DNA of 12,924 nt from an uncultured Prevotella sp. (GTDB lineage: Bacteria; Bacteroidota; Bacteroidia; Bacteroidales; Bacteroidaceae). The position numbers and the translations under genes were made by a program. Shown piece by piece: positions 1 through 7,265 of the stretch. The stretch is taken from contig CAAGLS010000256.1 of NCBI GenBank assembly GCA_900770845.1, forward strand, positions 1-12,924, read 5' to 3'. The notes beneath the pieces were generated by a model, which was given only the letters and a program-made list of their open reading frames with translations, did no database searches and was not told where the DNA came from. Within the stretch, counting starts at the first letter, position 1. Each line of letters opens with the position of its first letter.

Positions 1-6
1 TATAGT

Positions 7-26
7 GTCCGCTGAGGGCAGCGGAC
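7..26. repeat. Short hairpin at window edge
   Basis: A perfect 7-bp stem (GTCCGCT with AGCGGAC) closes a 6-base loop. No T-run follows on either strand, so I do not call it a terminator. It may belong to a gene outside the window. Confidence 0.4.
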
Positions 27-44
27 CTCCCGGAAAGGTGGCAA

Positions 45-221
45 GCCTGCCCATGACGAAAATCGCTATCGCGTAAAATTGCGCCCTAACGCATAAAATC
101 TTATGGGTGCGGCTTCAAGTCAAGGCATTCTAAACCGCTTTTGGGCAGACGCAAGGATGCGCTGATTTTATGCGCCTTTGGCGCAATTTTATGCCAAGGC
201 AATTTTCGTCATGGGACAGGC
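45..221. repeat. Long imperfect inverted repeat, non-coding
   Basis: The arms are about 45-100 and 164-221, with a central region of roughly 63 bases. The outer arm is the strongest: CCCATGACGAAAAT (50-63) pairs exactly with ATTTTCGTCATGGG (202-215). After a single unpaired base, GCCTG (45-49) pairs with CAGGC (217-221). Further in, TAAAATTGCGCC and CGCATAAAATC also find their complements. Neither strand carries a convincing gene. It could be a MITE-like element, a REP-type intergenic repeat or a structured RNA. I could not see a clear target-site duplication next to the arms. Confidence 0.75.
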
Positions 222-240
222 TTTACCCCGTAGGGGGTGA

Positions 241-302
241 GGCTCAACCTGTGGGATAGCCGTCGAGCTTGCTCGTAAGGCTGTCCCACACACAGGTTGA
301 GA
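241..302. repeat. Second inverted repeat with nested hairpin
   Basis: CTCAACCTGTG...GGATAGCC (243-261) pairs with GGCTGTCCCACACACAGGTTGAG (279-301), leaving a 3-base bulge and one G-T pair. The loop itself holds the small palindrome CGAGCTTGCTCG (264-275). A mini-hairpin, ACCCC/GGGGT (225-238), lies between this structure and the larger one to its left. Without a T-run it is not a standard intrinsic terminator. It lies downstream of the minus-strand operon and could still end or protect its transcript. Confidence 0.65.
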
Positions 303-354
303 CTCAGAGCTACTATGGAGCGTAAGCCTGTACATGATTTTCCATTACCTCTAT

Positions 355-492
355 TTACGCATTGGCGAAGTCAGGACAATACGAAATGAAATCACATATC
401 CGACCCACGGAACATATCAGTTGAGCCATGAAAACAATGATGCCCGACAAGATACCCAGCCAGCGATGAACGATGAGCAGCATCCGCCTCAT
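355..492 (-). pseudogene. Truncated PepSY-associated membrane protein (XusC-like remnant)
   Basis: This 45-codon frame starts one base after the stop codon of the DUF4374 gene. Its first residues, MRRMLLIVHRWLGILSGIIV, have the form typical of the start of PepSY-associated transmembrane proteins: a basic start, an H-x-W-L-G-L/I motif and the first membrane helix. After F21, near 427-430, the sequence no longer looks like the family. It runs on as about 24 unrelated residues to a TAA, and no PepSY domain or further helices follow in any frame down to position 1. Full-length relatives have several hundred residues. In the Xus system of Bacteroides thetaiotaomicron, the receptor, DUF4374 lipoprotein and PepSY protein form an operon in this order, which supports the assignment. 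I infer that a deletion or insertion with its breakpoint near 427-430 removed the rest. An alternative is a short unrelated gene that resembles the family by chance. Confidence 0.75.
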
Positions 493-493
493 G

Positions 494-1729
494 TCAGCCC
501 AATTTGAACAGTCCGCCGACAAAGGTTGCGGAAACTTTAGCCCCGCGCACGGCCTTTGCCGTGGCTATCTCCGTGCGATAGATGTAGACGCCATCGGCGG
601 TGGTGATGGGCGCATAGACATAGCCATCCTCCTTGAAAGCCACAAATCGGCGGCCGCCCATTCCGCTGTGCTTGGGAATCTCATTGATGGTGGAGCTGGT
701 CTTCGCCCTAAGGTCGATGATGACACAGATGTTGTCGGCATCGCTCCATGCTCCCGCACTCTGATTGGTGTTCACCTCGGCATACACCTTACCATTGCCC
801 AAATAGAGCCAATGGGCAATCTTATATCCGGTCAACGCCTCATAATCGAAGAAATAGTCGGGGTCGAAAGTTGTTTCCCCCGCCTTGATGCGCAGGAATC
901 CAGAGTGGACGGCCGACTGCGAGAAGCCGTTGGTGAGCGAGGTGTTCGACATGGCGTAGAGGTCGCCCTGCTCGTCCTTTTGAAATCCGTTGAAAGCGTT
1001 CCAGCTGCCGATGTTCCCCGTGCGCGTGTCCTTCATGAGCTTCTTGAACGTGAAGTCAGGATAGGAATAGACGGCCACGAAGGCAGTATCGACAGCCGGT
1101 GTGGCAAAGGTGTTGGGATTCATCGGCACATAGCTGATGTAGATGTTCCCCCCGGAGTAGGCCGACCCGGTGACCGACGGCCATGTGATGTCGTCGAGGG
1201 GCGCGACGGGCGTGGTGGTGACTCTCCGGGTCAAGGACAATGAGTTGATGTCCACGCTATAGAAGGTCAGGTTCTGCCCCTTGCCAGTCGATGTGGGCAG
1301 CTCCAGGGCGGCCATGGTGTTGTTGTCTACCTGACAGAATCCTATGGGGGTGGCATTGAACACGAAGTTGCCCACTTCCTGGATATACCCGTTGGCATCG
1401 CGCTGTATGCCTGTGGCTGAAGTCACGCCGAGTCCGCCAATGGAGAAGATGGTTTGCTCGGCCTGCTGATAGTCGCGGTAGCCGTTTTGCTCAATGCCCT
1501 TTCCGTATGCGTTGATGGGCGTGGAGCTCATCAGGTCGTTGGTGGTCACGACATAGTAGGTGGTTGTTCCGTTCGAGGTGATGCCGAGTGAGAGCACATA
1601 AGGCTCGTTGGGTGTCTCCTGGCTGCCCATGTCGTCGTCGCAGGAGGAGAGGAGGAAGATGGAGCCGCACGATACCAGCGCGGACAGTAGGTATGATTGG
1701 AAACGGTTTGATTTCATCATTGTTTGCAT
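494..1729 (-). CDS. DUF4374 surface lipoprotein (XusB-like)
   Basis: A 411-residue lipoprotein. The basic N-terminus and hydrophobic stretch (about residues 12-27) end in the lipobox L27-S-S-C30, the signal peptidase II site. The acid run DDD directly after the cysteine resembles the Bacteroidetes signal that sends lipoproteins to the cell surface. The remaining sequence is rich in glycine, threonine and aromatic residues with repeated beta-strand-like segments, as in the DUF4374 family. The best-known member, XusB of Bacteroides thetaiotaomicron, binds ferric siderophores outside the cell and works with the receptor XusA. The gene follows the receptor gene after 30 bases and precedes the PepSY remnant by one base, so it is probably co-transcribed. 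Two other in-frame ATG codons, at codons 4 and 5, could be the true start; all three leave the signal peptide intact. Substrate specificity cannot be read from the sequence. Confidence 0.92.
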   Translation of the reverse strand: MQTMMKSNRFQSYLLSALVSCGSIFLLSSCDDDMGSQETPNEPYVLSLGITSNGTTTYYVVTTNDLMSSTPINAYGKGIEQNGYRDYQQAEQTIFSIGGLGVTSATGIQRDANGYIQEVGNFVFNATPIGFCQVDNNTMAALELPTSTGKGQNLTFYSVDINSLSLTRRVTTTPVAPLDDITWPSVTGSAYSGGNIYISYVPMNPNTFATPAVDTAFVAVYSYPDFTFKKLMKDTRTGNIGSWNAFNGFQKDEQGDLYAMSNTSLTNGFSQSAVHSGFLRIKAGETTFDPDYFFDYEALTGYKIAHWLYLGNGKVYAEVNTNQSAGAWSDADNICVIIDLRAKTSSTINEIPKHSGMGGRRFVAFKEDGYVYAPITTADGVYIYRTEIATAKAVRGAKVSATFVGGLFKLG

Positions 1730-1759
1730 TTGTATTCTTATGAGTGTCTTTGTTGGGGG

Positions 1760-3976
1760 TTACATTTTCTGAAGAAAGAGCCTGAACTTCAAGTTGAAGG
1801 CTCTTCCGGGCTTCTGCAGTCTGTAGTTGTCGTAGAGCTTCTCGTTAGTGATGTTGGTGCACTCCAAGGCTATGCTGTATCGCCCCTCACCCATCACATA
1901 ACTCACAGAAGCATTGTGAGAGAACTGGGTGGGGATATACTTCTTGCTCGTGGGCCTGCCCAGACCGGGGAAGGTGAGGTAGTATTTGTACACATAGTCA
2001 CAGTAATACTCCAAGGAGAGCTTGTTGCCGCGATGGAAGACATTGCGGAAGTTGTAGCCTGCGTTGGCATTGAGGAAGAAGTAGGGGATGTTGGGCATGC
2101 GCTGTCCGTATGACACATTCTCCGAAGAACCCTGGTCCACATAGCTTTGGGCGGTCTGCACATTGCGCTCGCGGTCCTTGATGTCCTGGTAGGTGAGATT
2201 GCCGCCCAAATGCAATCGGTTGTCGAAGTCATAATTCACGCTTGCCTCCACGCCATGGGTGATGGCCTTGCCGATGTTGTCGTAGGCGGTGGTGGGGTCG
2301 CTGGTGAGCGACACGCCCTTGAGGATGAAGTCGGTGGTATGACGATAGACGTAGCTGACCTCGGCATTGACTTGGTGCTTGCCGAAGCGTTCTGAATAGA
2401 GCAGCCCCACATTGAGGTTGCGCGATTTCTCCGGCCTGAGGGAGGGGTTGCTTTTCTGGATGAAGCCATCGCCGAATATCTCATTCGCCTCCGGCATACG
2501 ATAAGCCTGCTCGTAGCTCGCCTTAGCCTGCAGGGAGGGCAGCAGATGATAGGTGAGCGCCGCGCCGTAGCCCAACTGGCTCTTGTCTTCGGCCACGCGC
2601 TCATAATGCTGGGTCTTGAGGAACTGGTCGAAGAGCCGGTGGGTGGAGGTGTGAAGGAAATACATCTTGCCAAAGATGTTGGCGTCCCATCGGTCGAAGC
2701 GTATCTGATAGCCAAGCCCCGTGATGTTCTTGGTCAGGATTTGTGGAACCCCATTCAAGGCGTAGTCAGGATATTCCTTGTCGCTGGACTTTCTGCGCAT
2801 GGAGGTGAGGATATGGTTGAGCGTCACAGACTGGTGGCTGTCGATGACATAGTTCACGTTGGCATTGGCCTGCCACTGGCGTTCCTGTATCAGCGCATCG
2901 GTGAGATAGCCCTCGCCACGGCTGTTGCTCCTTACGCTCTCTCCCCGCCAGTTGTACTTCACCTGTGCGGTGTCAACATTGTCGGTGTTCACCATGCTGT
3001 AGGTCGCATAGAGCGAGAAGTCGAGTCCCGGTGTGAAGAGGTTGGTCTTCTTGTAGCGCAGGCTGGGAATGAGGCTGTAGCCCTGCGAGCGCACCTTTCC
3101 ATACACGGCATCCATTGTGGCTCCCGTCTGGATGTGCTTGCGGTTCTCTGACGCGATGACCCCAAACAGCAGGTAGTCGGCCCAGGCGCGTCCCACCACG
3201 CCCGACTCCATCTTCAGCCCCACCGAATGGTACTGGTCGTTGAAGCGTTTCGCCCAGGAGTCGCCTTCCTGCAGTCCCGTGGCGAGGTCCACCATGGGGG
3301 CGTAGACCTTGTAGTCGTTCTTGGAATAGTTGAAGAAGAGATTGCTGCGCAGGGTGAATCCCGTCCTCATGTTGGTATAGGCTCCATTGACGCTCACCTT
3401 GTGGGTGTTGAACGACCCTATGCTGTAAGTGGCGTCAAGATAGTTGGCATTGCGGCGGGTAATGATGTTGACGGCCCCTCCCAACGCGTCGGCGCCCAAG
3501 GAGACGGGCAGCACGCCCTTGTACACTTCCACACGGTCGGCAATGTTGGCTGAGAGATTGGCCAGATTGAAGCTCGACCCAAAATTGTCCATCGGAATGC
3601 CGTCGAGGAAGAACTTGACCTGGTTGCCCGAGAAGCCGTTCATGGCAAAAGTGTAGTTGCTGCCCACACCGCCATCCTCGCGCAGACGCACACTGGTGAT
3701 GGAGTTGAGCACTTTGTTGAGAGGGGTGACCTGCGTGTATAGGTTCTTCAAATCCACCACCGACACCGCGTAGGCCTGCTCCTGGAGCAGACGGGCCTTC
3801 GACTTGGCGATGATGGTGACATCCTGCAAGCGTTGCTCGCCAAAGGACAGCGAGTCGTCTTTCTGTGGCGTGGTAGACATCTCATGATTCAATGGATAAG
3901 CCCCGGATGGAACAGCGTGAACAAAAAGAGCCAAGGCTGGCAGAGAGAAAAATAGTTTTCTTGTAAAAGAATGCAT
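1760..3976 (-). CDS. TonB-dependent outer-membrane receptor (XusA-like)
   Basis: A 738-residue receptor for active uptake of a large ligand, probably a ferric siderophore given the DUF4374 neighbour. The start at 3976 gives a proper signal peptide (MHSFTRKLFFSLPALALF, cleaved near residues 23-27). The upstream in-frame ATG at 4051 lies in the promoter and is unlikely. A TonB-box-like stretch, QDVTII (51-56), precedes the plug domain (about 58-175), which contains LDGIPMDNFG and the conserved GADALGGAVNIITR (161-174). The rest is a beta-barrel of alternating aromatic strands up to the C-terminus. There is no carboxypeptidase-like N-terminal extension and no SusD neighbour, so it is not a SusC-type glycan importer. 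The chain ends in FLQKM rather than the usual final aromatic residue, though FRLFL sits just before it. It is the first gene of the minus-strand operon. Confidence 0.95.
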   Translation of the reverse strand: MHSFTRKLFFSLPALALFVHAVPSGAYPLNHEMSTTPQKDDSLSFGEQRLQDVTIIAKSKARLLQEQAYAVSVVDLKNLYTQVTPLNKVLNSITSVRLREDGGVGSNYTFAMNGFSGNQVKFFLDGIPMDNFGSSFNLANLSANIADRVEVYKGVLPVSLGADALGGAVNIITRRNANYLDATYSIGSFNTHKVSVNGAYTNMRTGFTLRSNLFFNYSKNDYKVYAPMVDLATGLQEGDSWAKRFNDQYHSVGLKMESGVVGRAWADYLLFGVIASENRKHIQTGATMDAVYGKVRSQGYSLIPSLRYKKTNLFTPGLDFSLYATYSMVNTDNVDTAQVKYNWRGESVRSNSRGEGYLTDALIQERQWQANANVNYVIDSHQSVTLNHILTSMRRKSSDKEYPDYALNGVPQILTKNITGLGYQIRFDRWDANIFGKMYFLHTSTHRLFDQFLKTQHYERVAEDKSQLGYGAALTYHLLPSLQAKASYEQAYRMPEANEIFGDGFIQKSNPSLRPEKSRNLNVGLLYSERFGKHQVNAEVSYVYRHTTDFILKGVSLTSDPTTAYDNIGKAITHGVEASVNYDFDNRLHLGGNLTYQDIKDRERNVQTAQSYVDQGSSENVSYGQRMPNIPYFFLNANAGYNFRNVFHRGNKLSLEYYCDYVYKYYLTFPGLGRPTSKKYIPTQFSHNASVSYVMGEGRYSIALECTNITNEKLYDNYRLQKPGRAFNLKFRLFLQKM

Positions 3977-4020
3977 GTTATTCCTAATACTTTTAAAATT
4001 TACTATTAAATAAGAGGCTG

Positions 4021-4052
4021 CAAAGGTAGGCAGATTCAACAGATCCGACAAT
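4021..4052 (-). promoter_or_regulatory. Promoter of the receptor operon
   Basis: Read on the minus strand, TACCTTTG (4028-4021) matches the Bacteroidetes -7 consensus TAnnTTTG exactly. ATTG (4052-4049) lies 20 bases upstream as a -33 element. Transcription would start near 4014, giving a leader of about 38 bases before the ATG at 3976. This rules out the longer reading frame from 4051. Confidence 0.7.
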
Positions 4053-4062
4053 ACCTAATAAT

Positions 4063-4074
4063 TGCGATTTCGCA
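4063..4074. promoter_or_regulatory. Palindrome upstream of receptor promoter
   Basis: TGCGA-TT-TCGCA is a perfect 5-bp inverted repeat with a 2-base centre, about 10 bases upstream of the -33 element of the receptor operon. The position suits a regulator site. It does not look like a classic Fur box, and a chance palindrome is possible. Confidence 0.35.
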
Positions 4075-4102
4075 GCAAAGCGGATATATAGGCCGTGGAT
4101 TC

Positions 4103-4258
4103 ATGGCAGGTTTATATGTAAGAGAACTCTTTGAGCCTCCTGCGCGTGATGCGTGGGAGGCTTTTTCTACTCATTTCATTCCGAACTGCTGGCGCGCACT
4201 CGCCGAGTTGGATGCCAAGACGCGGGAAGCCGAGGAACTGGAAAAAATAAGCGGTTAG
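4103..4258 (+). CDS. Hypothetical 51-residue ORF, possible phage remnant
   Basis: ATG to TAG, 51 codons. The product starts MAGLYVRELFEPPARDAWEA and has a charged helical tail (AELDAKTREAEELEKISG). I do not recognise it. A terminator-like hairpin lies inside it at 4134-4166, which argues against efficient full-length expression. There is no clear ribosome binding site and I found no good promoter. It may be a decayed gene fragment or a chance frame; the C-terminal half has the look of a small phage protein. It faces away from the receptor operon and towards the short frame at 4352. Confidence 0.3.
   Translation: MAGLYVRELFEPPARDAWEAFSTHFIPNCWRALAELDAKTREAEELEKISG
4134..4168 (+). terminator. 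Terminator-like hairpin
   Basis: AGCCTCC (4134-4140) pairs with GGAGGCT (4156-4162). The loop can add a second CGC/GCG stem, and TTTTTCT follows. It has the form of a plus-strand intrinsic terminator, yet it lies inside a possible 51-codon frame and no convincing plus-strand gene lies upstream in the window. It may end a short RNA, or be left over from a lost gene. Confidence 0.5.
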
Positions 4259-4311
4259 AATTGAATGGGACGAGGAGGGCATATAAGCGTATTTTTCGAT
4301 ATACCTAAAGG

Positions 4312-4351
4312 GTGCTAACTTTGAAGAAAAATCAAGTTAGCACTCTTTTTT
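4312..4351 (+). terminator. Strong intrinsic terminator overlapping a promoter motif
   Basis: A perfect 10-bp stem, GTGCTAACTT (4312-4321) with AAGTTAGCAC (4334-4343), has a 12-base A-rich loop and is followed by TCTTTTTT. By shape it is a textbook plus-strand terminator. The left arm also contains TAACTTTG (4316-4323), an exact Bacteroidetes -7 element. Transcription from it would start near 4329, inside the hairpin, and reach the ATG at 4352. Its possible -33 element is only TTTT (4292-4295), 20 bases upstream. Either reading is possible. Confidence 0.65.
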
Positions 4352-4483
4352 ATGGCAAGTAATACACAGGAATTCAAAACCATCCCCTCCCTCAACGCGA
4401 AGCAGGCTCTGGACGAGCTGCAGAAACTGAACAAACGGGTGGAAGACCTCAAGAAGAAGAAAGACGAAGCCCTAAAAGGCTAA
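4352..4483 (+). CDS. Small 43-residue coiled-coil protein, possible tape-measure fragment
   Basis: ATG to TAA, 43 codons. After a short N-terminus (MASNTQEFKTIPSLN) comes a heptad-rich charged helix, AKQALDELQKLNKRVEDLKK, ending in a lysine-rich tail. The composition resembles the N-terminus of large coiled-coil phage proteins such as tail tape measures, so it may be the surviving start of a broken gene. It could equally be an intact small gene, since a promoter-like -7 element precedes it and a terminator follows six bases after the stop. There is no Shine-Dalgarno sequence, which is common in this phylum. It is convergent with the methyltransferase gene. Confidence 0.45.
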   Translation: MASNTQEFKTIPSLNAKQALDELQKLNKRVEDLKKKKDEALKG

Positions 4484-4488
4484 ATATC

Positions 4489-4520
4489 GGGCGGCTACGG
4501 GTAGATGCCGCCTTTATTAT
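4489..4520 (+). terminator. Terminator after the 43-residue ORF
   Basis: GGCGGC (4490-4495) pairs with GCCGCC (4507-4512), closing an 11-base loop. One G-T pair extends the stem at the outside, and TTTATTATTT follows. It would end plus-strand transcription before the convergent methyltransferase gene. Confidence 0.6.
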
Positions 4521-4563
4521 TTCAAATCGTCCGAGAGAGGATATATTTTCGTCGAATGACTTT

Positions 4564-7131
4564 CTATCTCAACAAGAATCCATATTCATAGACTTTCGGC
4601 TCAATGGATTTCGCGAGTATCTGCAAGGCATTTCTCAGTTCGGCTATGAGCTTCGTGTAATGAGCATCAGAGCTTTCGGTGTTCATCTGCACTTTTCCCG
4701 ATTTAGTTGTTTTGTAGCCTTGGAAGTGCAGGCGGATGTCGTAAAGTGAGGCGTTGGGATTGGCATCGGGCTGCCGGTGGTAATAGCTCCACAGCTCACG
4801 TCCGGCATCCATCACGGCTTTGGCCTCGGGCGAAAGATGCTCCGAAGGAATGAAATTCTTTTCAACTGTAGCAGGCGCTTGAATCTTTGTCGTTGTCAAT
4901 GGATCGGTTGCAAACATATCCTGCTCTATAGGCACAACCTTTACTTTTGTCGTTTCCATATCTACGACTGACACCTTTCCTTGAAGAAAGTTGCTCATGA
5001 AATGGCTGTCGAAAGCTTCCTGGGCACCTACCTCGTCCTCGGTAAAGGGTATCCAGTGGTTGGTGCCGTGCTGGCAACTTATTCGATTTTGTGTATGAAA
5101 AAGGGTATAAATAATGCAGTCGGAAAGGAAGGCATTATCTTTTACCCATTCGTCGTTCGGATAAAGGAACTGATCCCTGTCGTTCTGCCATGTGGCAGGT
5201 ATGCAAAGACGCACCGAAAAATACACACAGCACTCAACGATGTTTTTAGCCGTCACCCATGTGCCCTTGACCTGCTTAATATCGCTTTGCGACGGAGACA
5301 ACGTTATAAAAACCCCGTTATTGTGTTGAAAATCAGTGCCAAGATAACGGAGATAAGCCAGATGCTCACCAGCCTTGTCATAGTTCAGTCTCAGCCAGTC
5401 GATGATATACTTTCTATCACTATATGAATATATGTTCTTTTTCCCAATGAACTCTGCGGATGCGTTATAGACATCTGCCTCAATGCTTTGAAATACCTGT
5501 TTTATCGAAGTGTCATAAATTTGGAACCCAATCGGAAACTCTCCAGAAACATTATCAAAAGTTTTAGCAGGAACCATGAAAACACGGCAAACAGCTGCCG
5601 GATAATGCACTCTGTAATGAGCAAAATTAGGGCCTTGCAGCATTTTCAGTTTTGAGAACATGGCAACATGGCAGTCTTTAATCTCGCCGAAGATACGCGC
5701 GAAGAACTGGGCAAAGAGTTCATTTCCTGCTCTACCCAATTCCTTGGCGCGATTGACCTTGACCTGAGAAATAGACAAACCAACTCTGTTAGTCCCAGTT
5801 CCTGTAATGGTTCTGGAATTGCTTGCCTCTGCATACGGCGGATTGATGTAGATGACGAGTTTCTTGCGCTTCTCGTCATTTTTCAGCACCTCCCTCAGCG
5901 AATCCGGCAGTTTGCTTTCGGGTTTGTCGAGGTCGAACGGGTCATTGAGGAAATCGAACTGGAACACATGTTTGTCGAGCAAGTTGGCTCCCTTTCCGTT
6001 TGTCGAGGCATCGTTCATGTGCCGGATGCGGTCGTGAATGACATCGACATCGGCCTGATCGAGCGTCGAGACCCAAATGTGATATTTGTTAGTCAGTCCC
6101 GCCTCAAGGTTTCCCGTTCCTCCACAGCAGTCCCAAATGTAGTATTCATCCTGCCAGTCCTCACCAAGCTCCGCTGCCAAATATTGCTGTGACAGCTCCA
6201 CCCATTTGCGCGGCGTGAAGAATGAGCCTTTTCGCTCGCGCACGTCCTGCGGCACGAGCAAGTCGCGCCGCCCTGCAATATATTCCCAGTATTCGCGTTT
6301 CGGCGGACGCTCATATCGGTTCCAGAATTGCGTGTGCGCCACCTGGTTGTCCTTGAACTCGGCTTTCTTGGAATCCCAGAATCCCGAGTCGTCAATCTTT
6401 CGGTCAAGCTCGTAGTAGTTGGTTCTGAGAAGCACGAAGAGAGAGTTGCGGAGCGTTACATTATGTTCCGACAAGATGTCGGCGAGATAGAAATCAGCGT
6501 CTATGATGCCTTGTTTTTTGGCCTGCTCCCAGTTCACGGCGATGCTCGGTTTCCCCTCCACGAGCCACTTCTGATAGATGGCCGTGAAGTTGTTCTTGTT
6601 GATGCGAATTTTTGATAACCCGGCTTTTCCTAAAACGAAATTGGACTTAATGAATCGTTTCAGTTCCTTGCTGTCTTTATCAAAAGAATACATGAGCATG
6701 TTGCGCTCCAGCGTTTCCCTCACCTTCTCCATGACAAGCTGGAACTCCTTGGTGGAATGGTCGGATGGCGTGACGTTCCAGTTGAAATCATTCTGGTAGA
6801 AGATGTCCAAGACAGCGTTGTAGGGTATGAAAGCTATTTTCTCCGCATCGAAAGCACCGAGAAACGCGGGAGGCAGAACCTTGTCGAAAGTCCGTGCCTT
6901 GCCGATGGTGAGAATCAGCTGAACCAGCGACTCGTAGATGTCGTGGTGCGTGCCTTTCTTAGCCTCTGCCCAAAGAAAGTATTCTGTCTCGAACAGTTGT
7001 GGTCCGTCTGAGGGCACTGCCACGGCAAAGTCGATGTCGCCGAGTATCTGCTCAGCGTCATAGTCGCTAAAATATTCTTTCCGTAACCGGTTTTTAATTT
7101 CCTCTTCTCTTATGTTGTAGTTGTACGCCAT
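4564..7131 (-). CDS. Type IIG-like restriction-modification enzyme: N6-adenine DNA methyltransferase with N-terminal nuclease-like segment
   Basis: An 855-residue protein. Residues 32-58 carry a PD-(D/E)XK-like pattern: D34 in GDIDFAV, then FLWAEAK with E56-x-K58. A long helical linker follows. The motif KGSFFTPRKW (301-310) is the usual entry to the N6-adenine methyltransferase fold. S-adenosylmethionine motif I is D334-CCGGTGN, and the catalytic NPPY is at 430-433 (YINPPYAEA). The region from about 570 to the end is probably target recognition but shows no domain I can name. The architecture suggests one chain that cuts and methylates DNA, as in type IIG (Eco57I/BREX-like) enzymes. There is no adjacent HsdS or HsdR gene and no helicase motif. 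The gene stands alone on the minus strand between phage-like plus-strand fragments, as defence cargo often does. If the nuclease site is inactive, it would be a solitary methylase. Confidence 0.88.
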   Translation of the reverse strand: MAYNYNIREEEIKNRLRKEYFSDYDAEQILGDIDFAVAVPSDGPQLFETEYFLWAEAKKGTHHDIYESLVQLILTIGKARTFDKVLPPAFLGAFDAEKIAFIPYNAVLDIFYQNDFNWNVTPSDHSTKEFQLVMEKVRETLERNMLMYSFDKDSKELKRFIKSNFVLGKAGLSKIRINKNNFTAIYQKWLVEGKPSIAVNWEQAKKQGIIDADFYLADILSEHNVTLRNSLFVLLRTNYYELDRKIDDSGFWDSKKAEFKDNQVAHTQFWNRYERPPKREYWEYIAGRRDLLVPQDVRERKGSFFTPRKWVELSQQYLAAELGEDWQDEYYIWDCCGGTGNLEAGLTNKYHIWVSTLDQADVDVIHDRIRHMNDASTNGKGANLLDKHVFQFDFLNDPFDLDKPESKLPDSLREVLKNDEKRKKLVIYINPPYAEASNSRTITGTGTNRVGLSISQVKVNRAKELGRAGNELFAQFFARIFGEIKDCHVAMFSKLKMLQGPNFAHYRVHYPAAVCRVFMVPAKTFDNVSGEFPIGFQIYDTSIKQVFQSIEADVYNASAEFIGKKNIYSYSDRKYIIDWLRLNYDKAGEHLAYLRYLGTDFQHNNGVFITLSPSQSDIKQVKGTWVTAKNIVECCVYFSVRLCIPATWQNDRDQFLYPNDEWVKDNAFLSDCIIYTLFHTQNRISCQHGTNHWIPFTEDEVGAQEAFDSHFMSNFLQGKVSVVDMETTKVKVVPIEQDMFATDPLTTTKIQAPATVEKNFIPSEHLSPEAKAVMDAGRELWSYYHRQPDANPNASLYDIRLHFQGYKTTKSGKVQMNTESSDAHYTKLIAELRNALQILAKSIEPKVYEYGFLLR

Positions 7132-7171
7132 TTTTCTTGAAACCTATTATCGCTTGATAAAGAACTTGGTG

Positions 7172-7179
7172 CAAATTTA
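7172..7179 (-). promoter_or_regulatory. -7 promoter element for the methyltransferase gene
   Basis: TAAATTTG on the minus strand fits TAnnTTTG exactly. Transcription would begin near 7165, with a leader of roughly 33 bases before the ATG at 7131. I see no good -33 TTTG at the expected distance. The sequence just upstream is A+T-rich. Confidence 0.5.
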
Positions 7180-7265
7180 GCAAAAAATAATGGGTTATAC
7201 TGTCATTGTTGCAACAAAATTCAAAACAACCAATAGAAGAAGCACCCATTGAAGCCTGTCAGCAT

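Noticed and set aside
45..221. Insertion sequence
   Set aside because: Too short for a transposase and no open frame. At most a MITE-like element, and no target duplication is visible.
473..1243. 256-residue plus-strand frame opposite the lipoprotein gene
   Set aside because: It is the antisense shadow of a clear lipoprotein gene and shows no domain.
3977..4051. N-terminal extension of the receptor from the ATG at 4051
   Set aside because: It would begin inside the promoter and place 25 non-signal residues before a good signal peptide.
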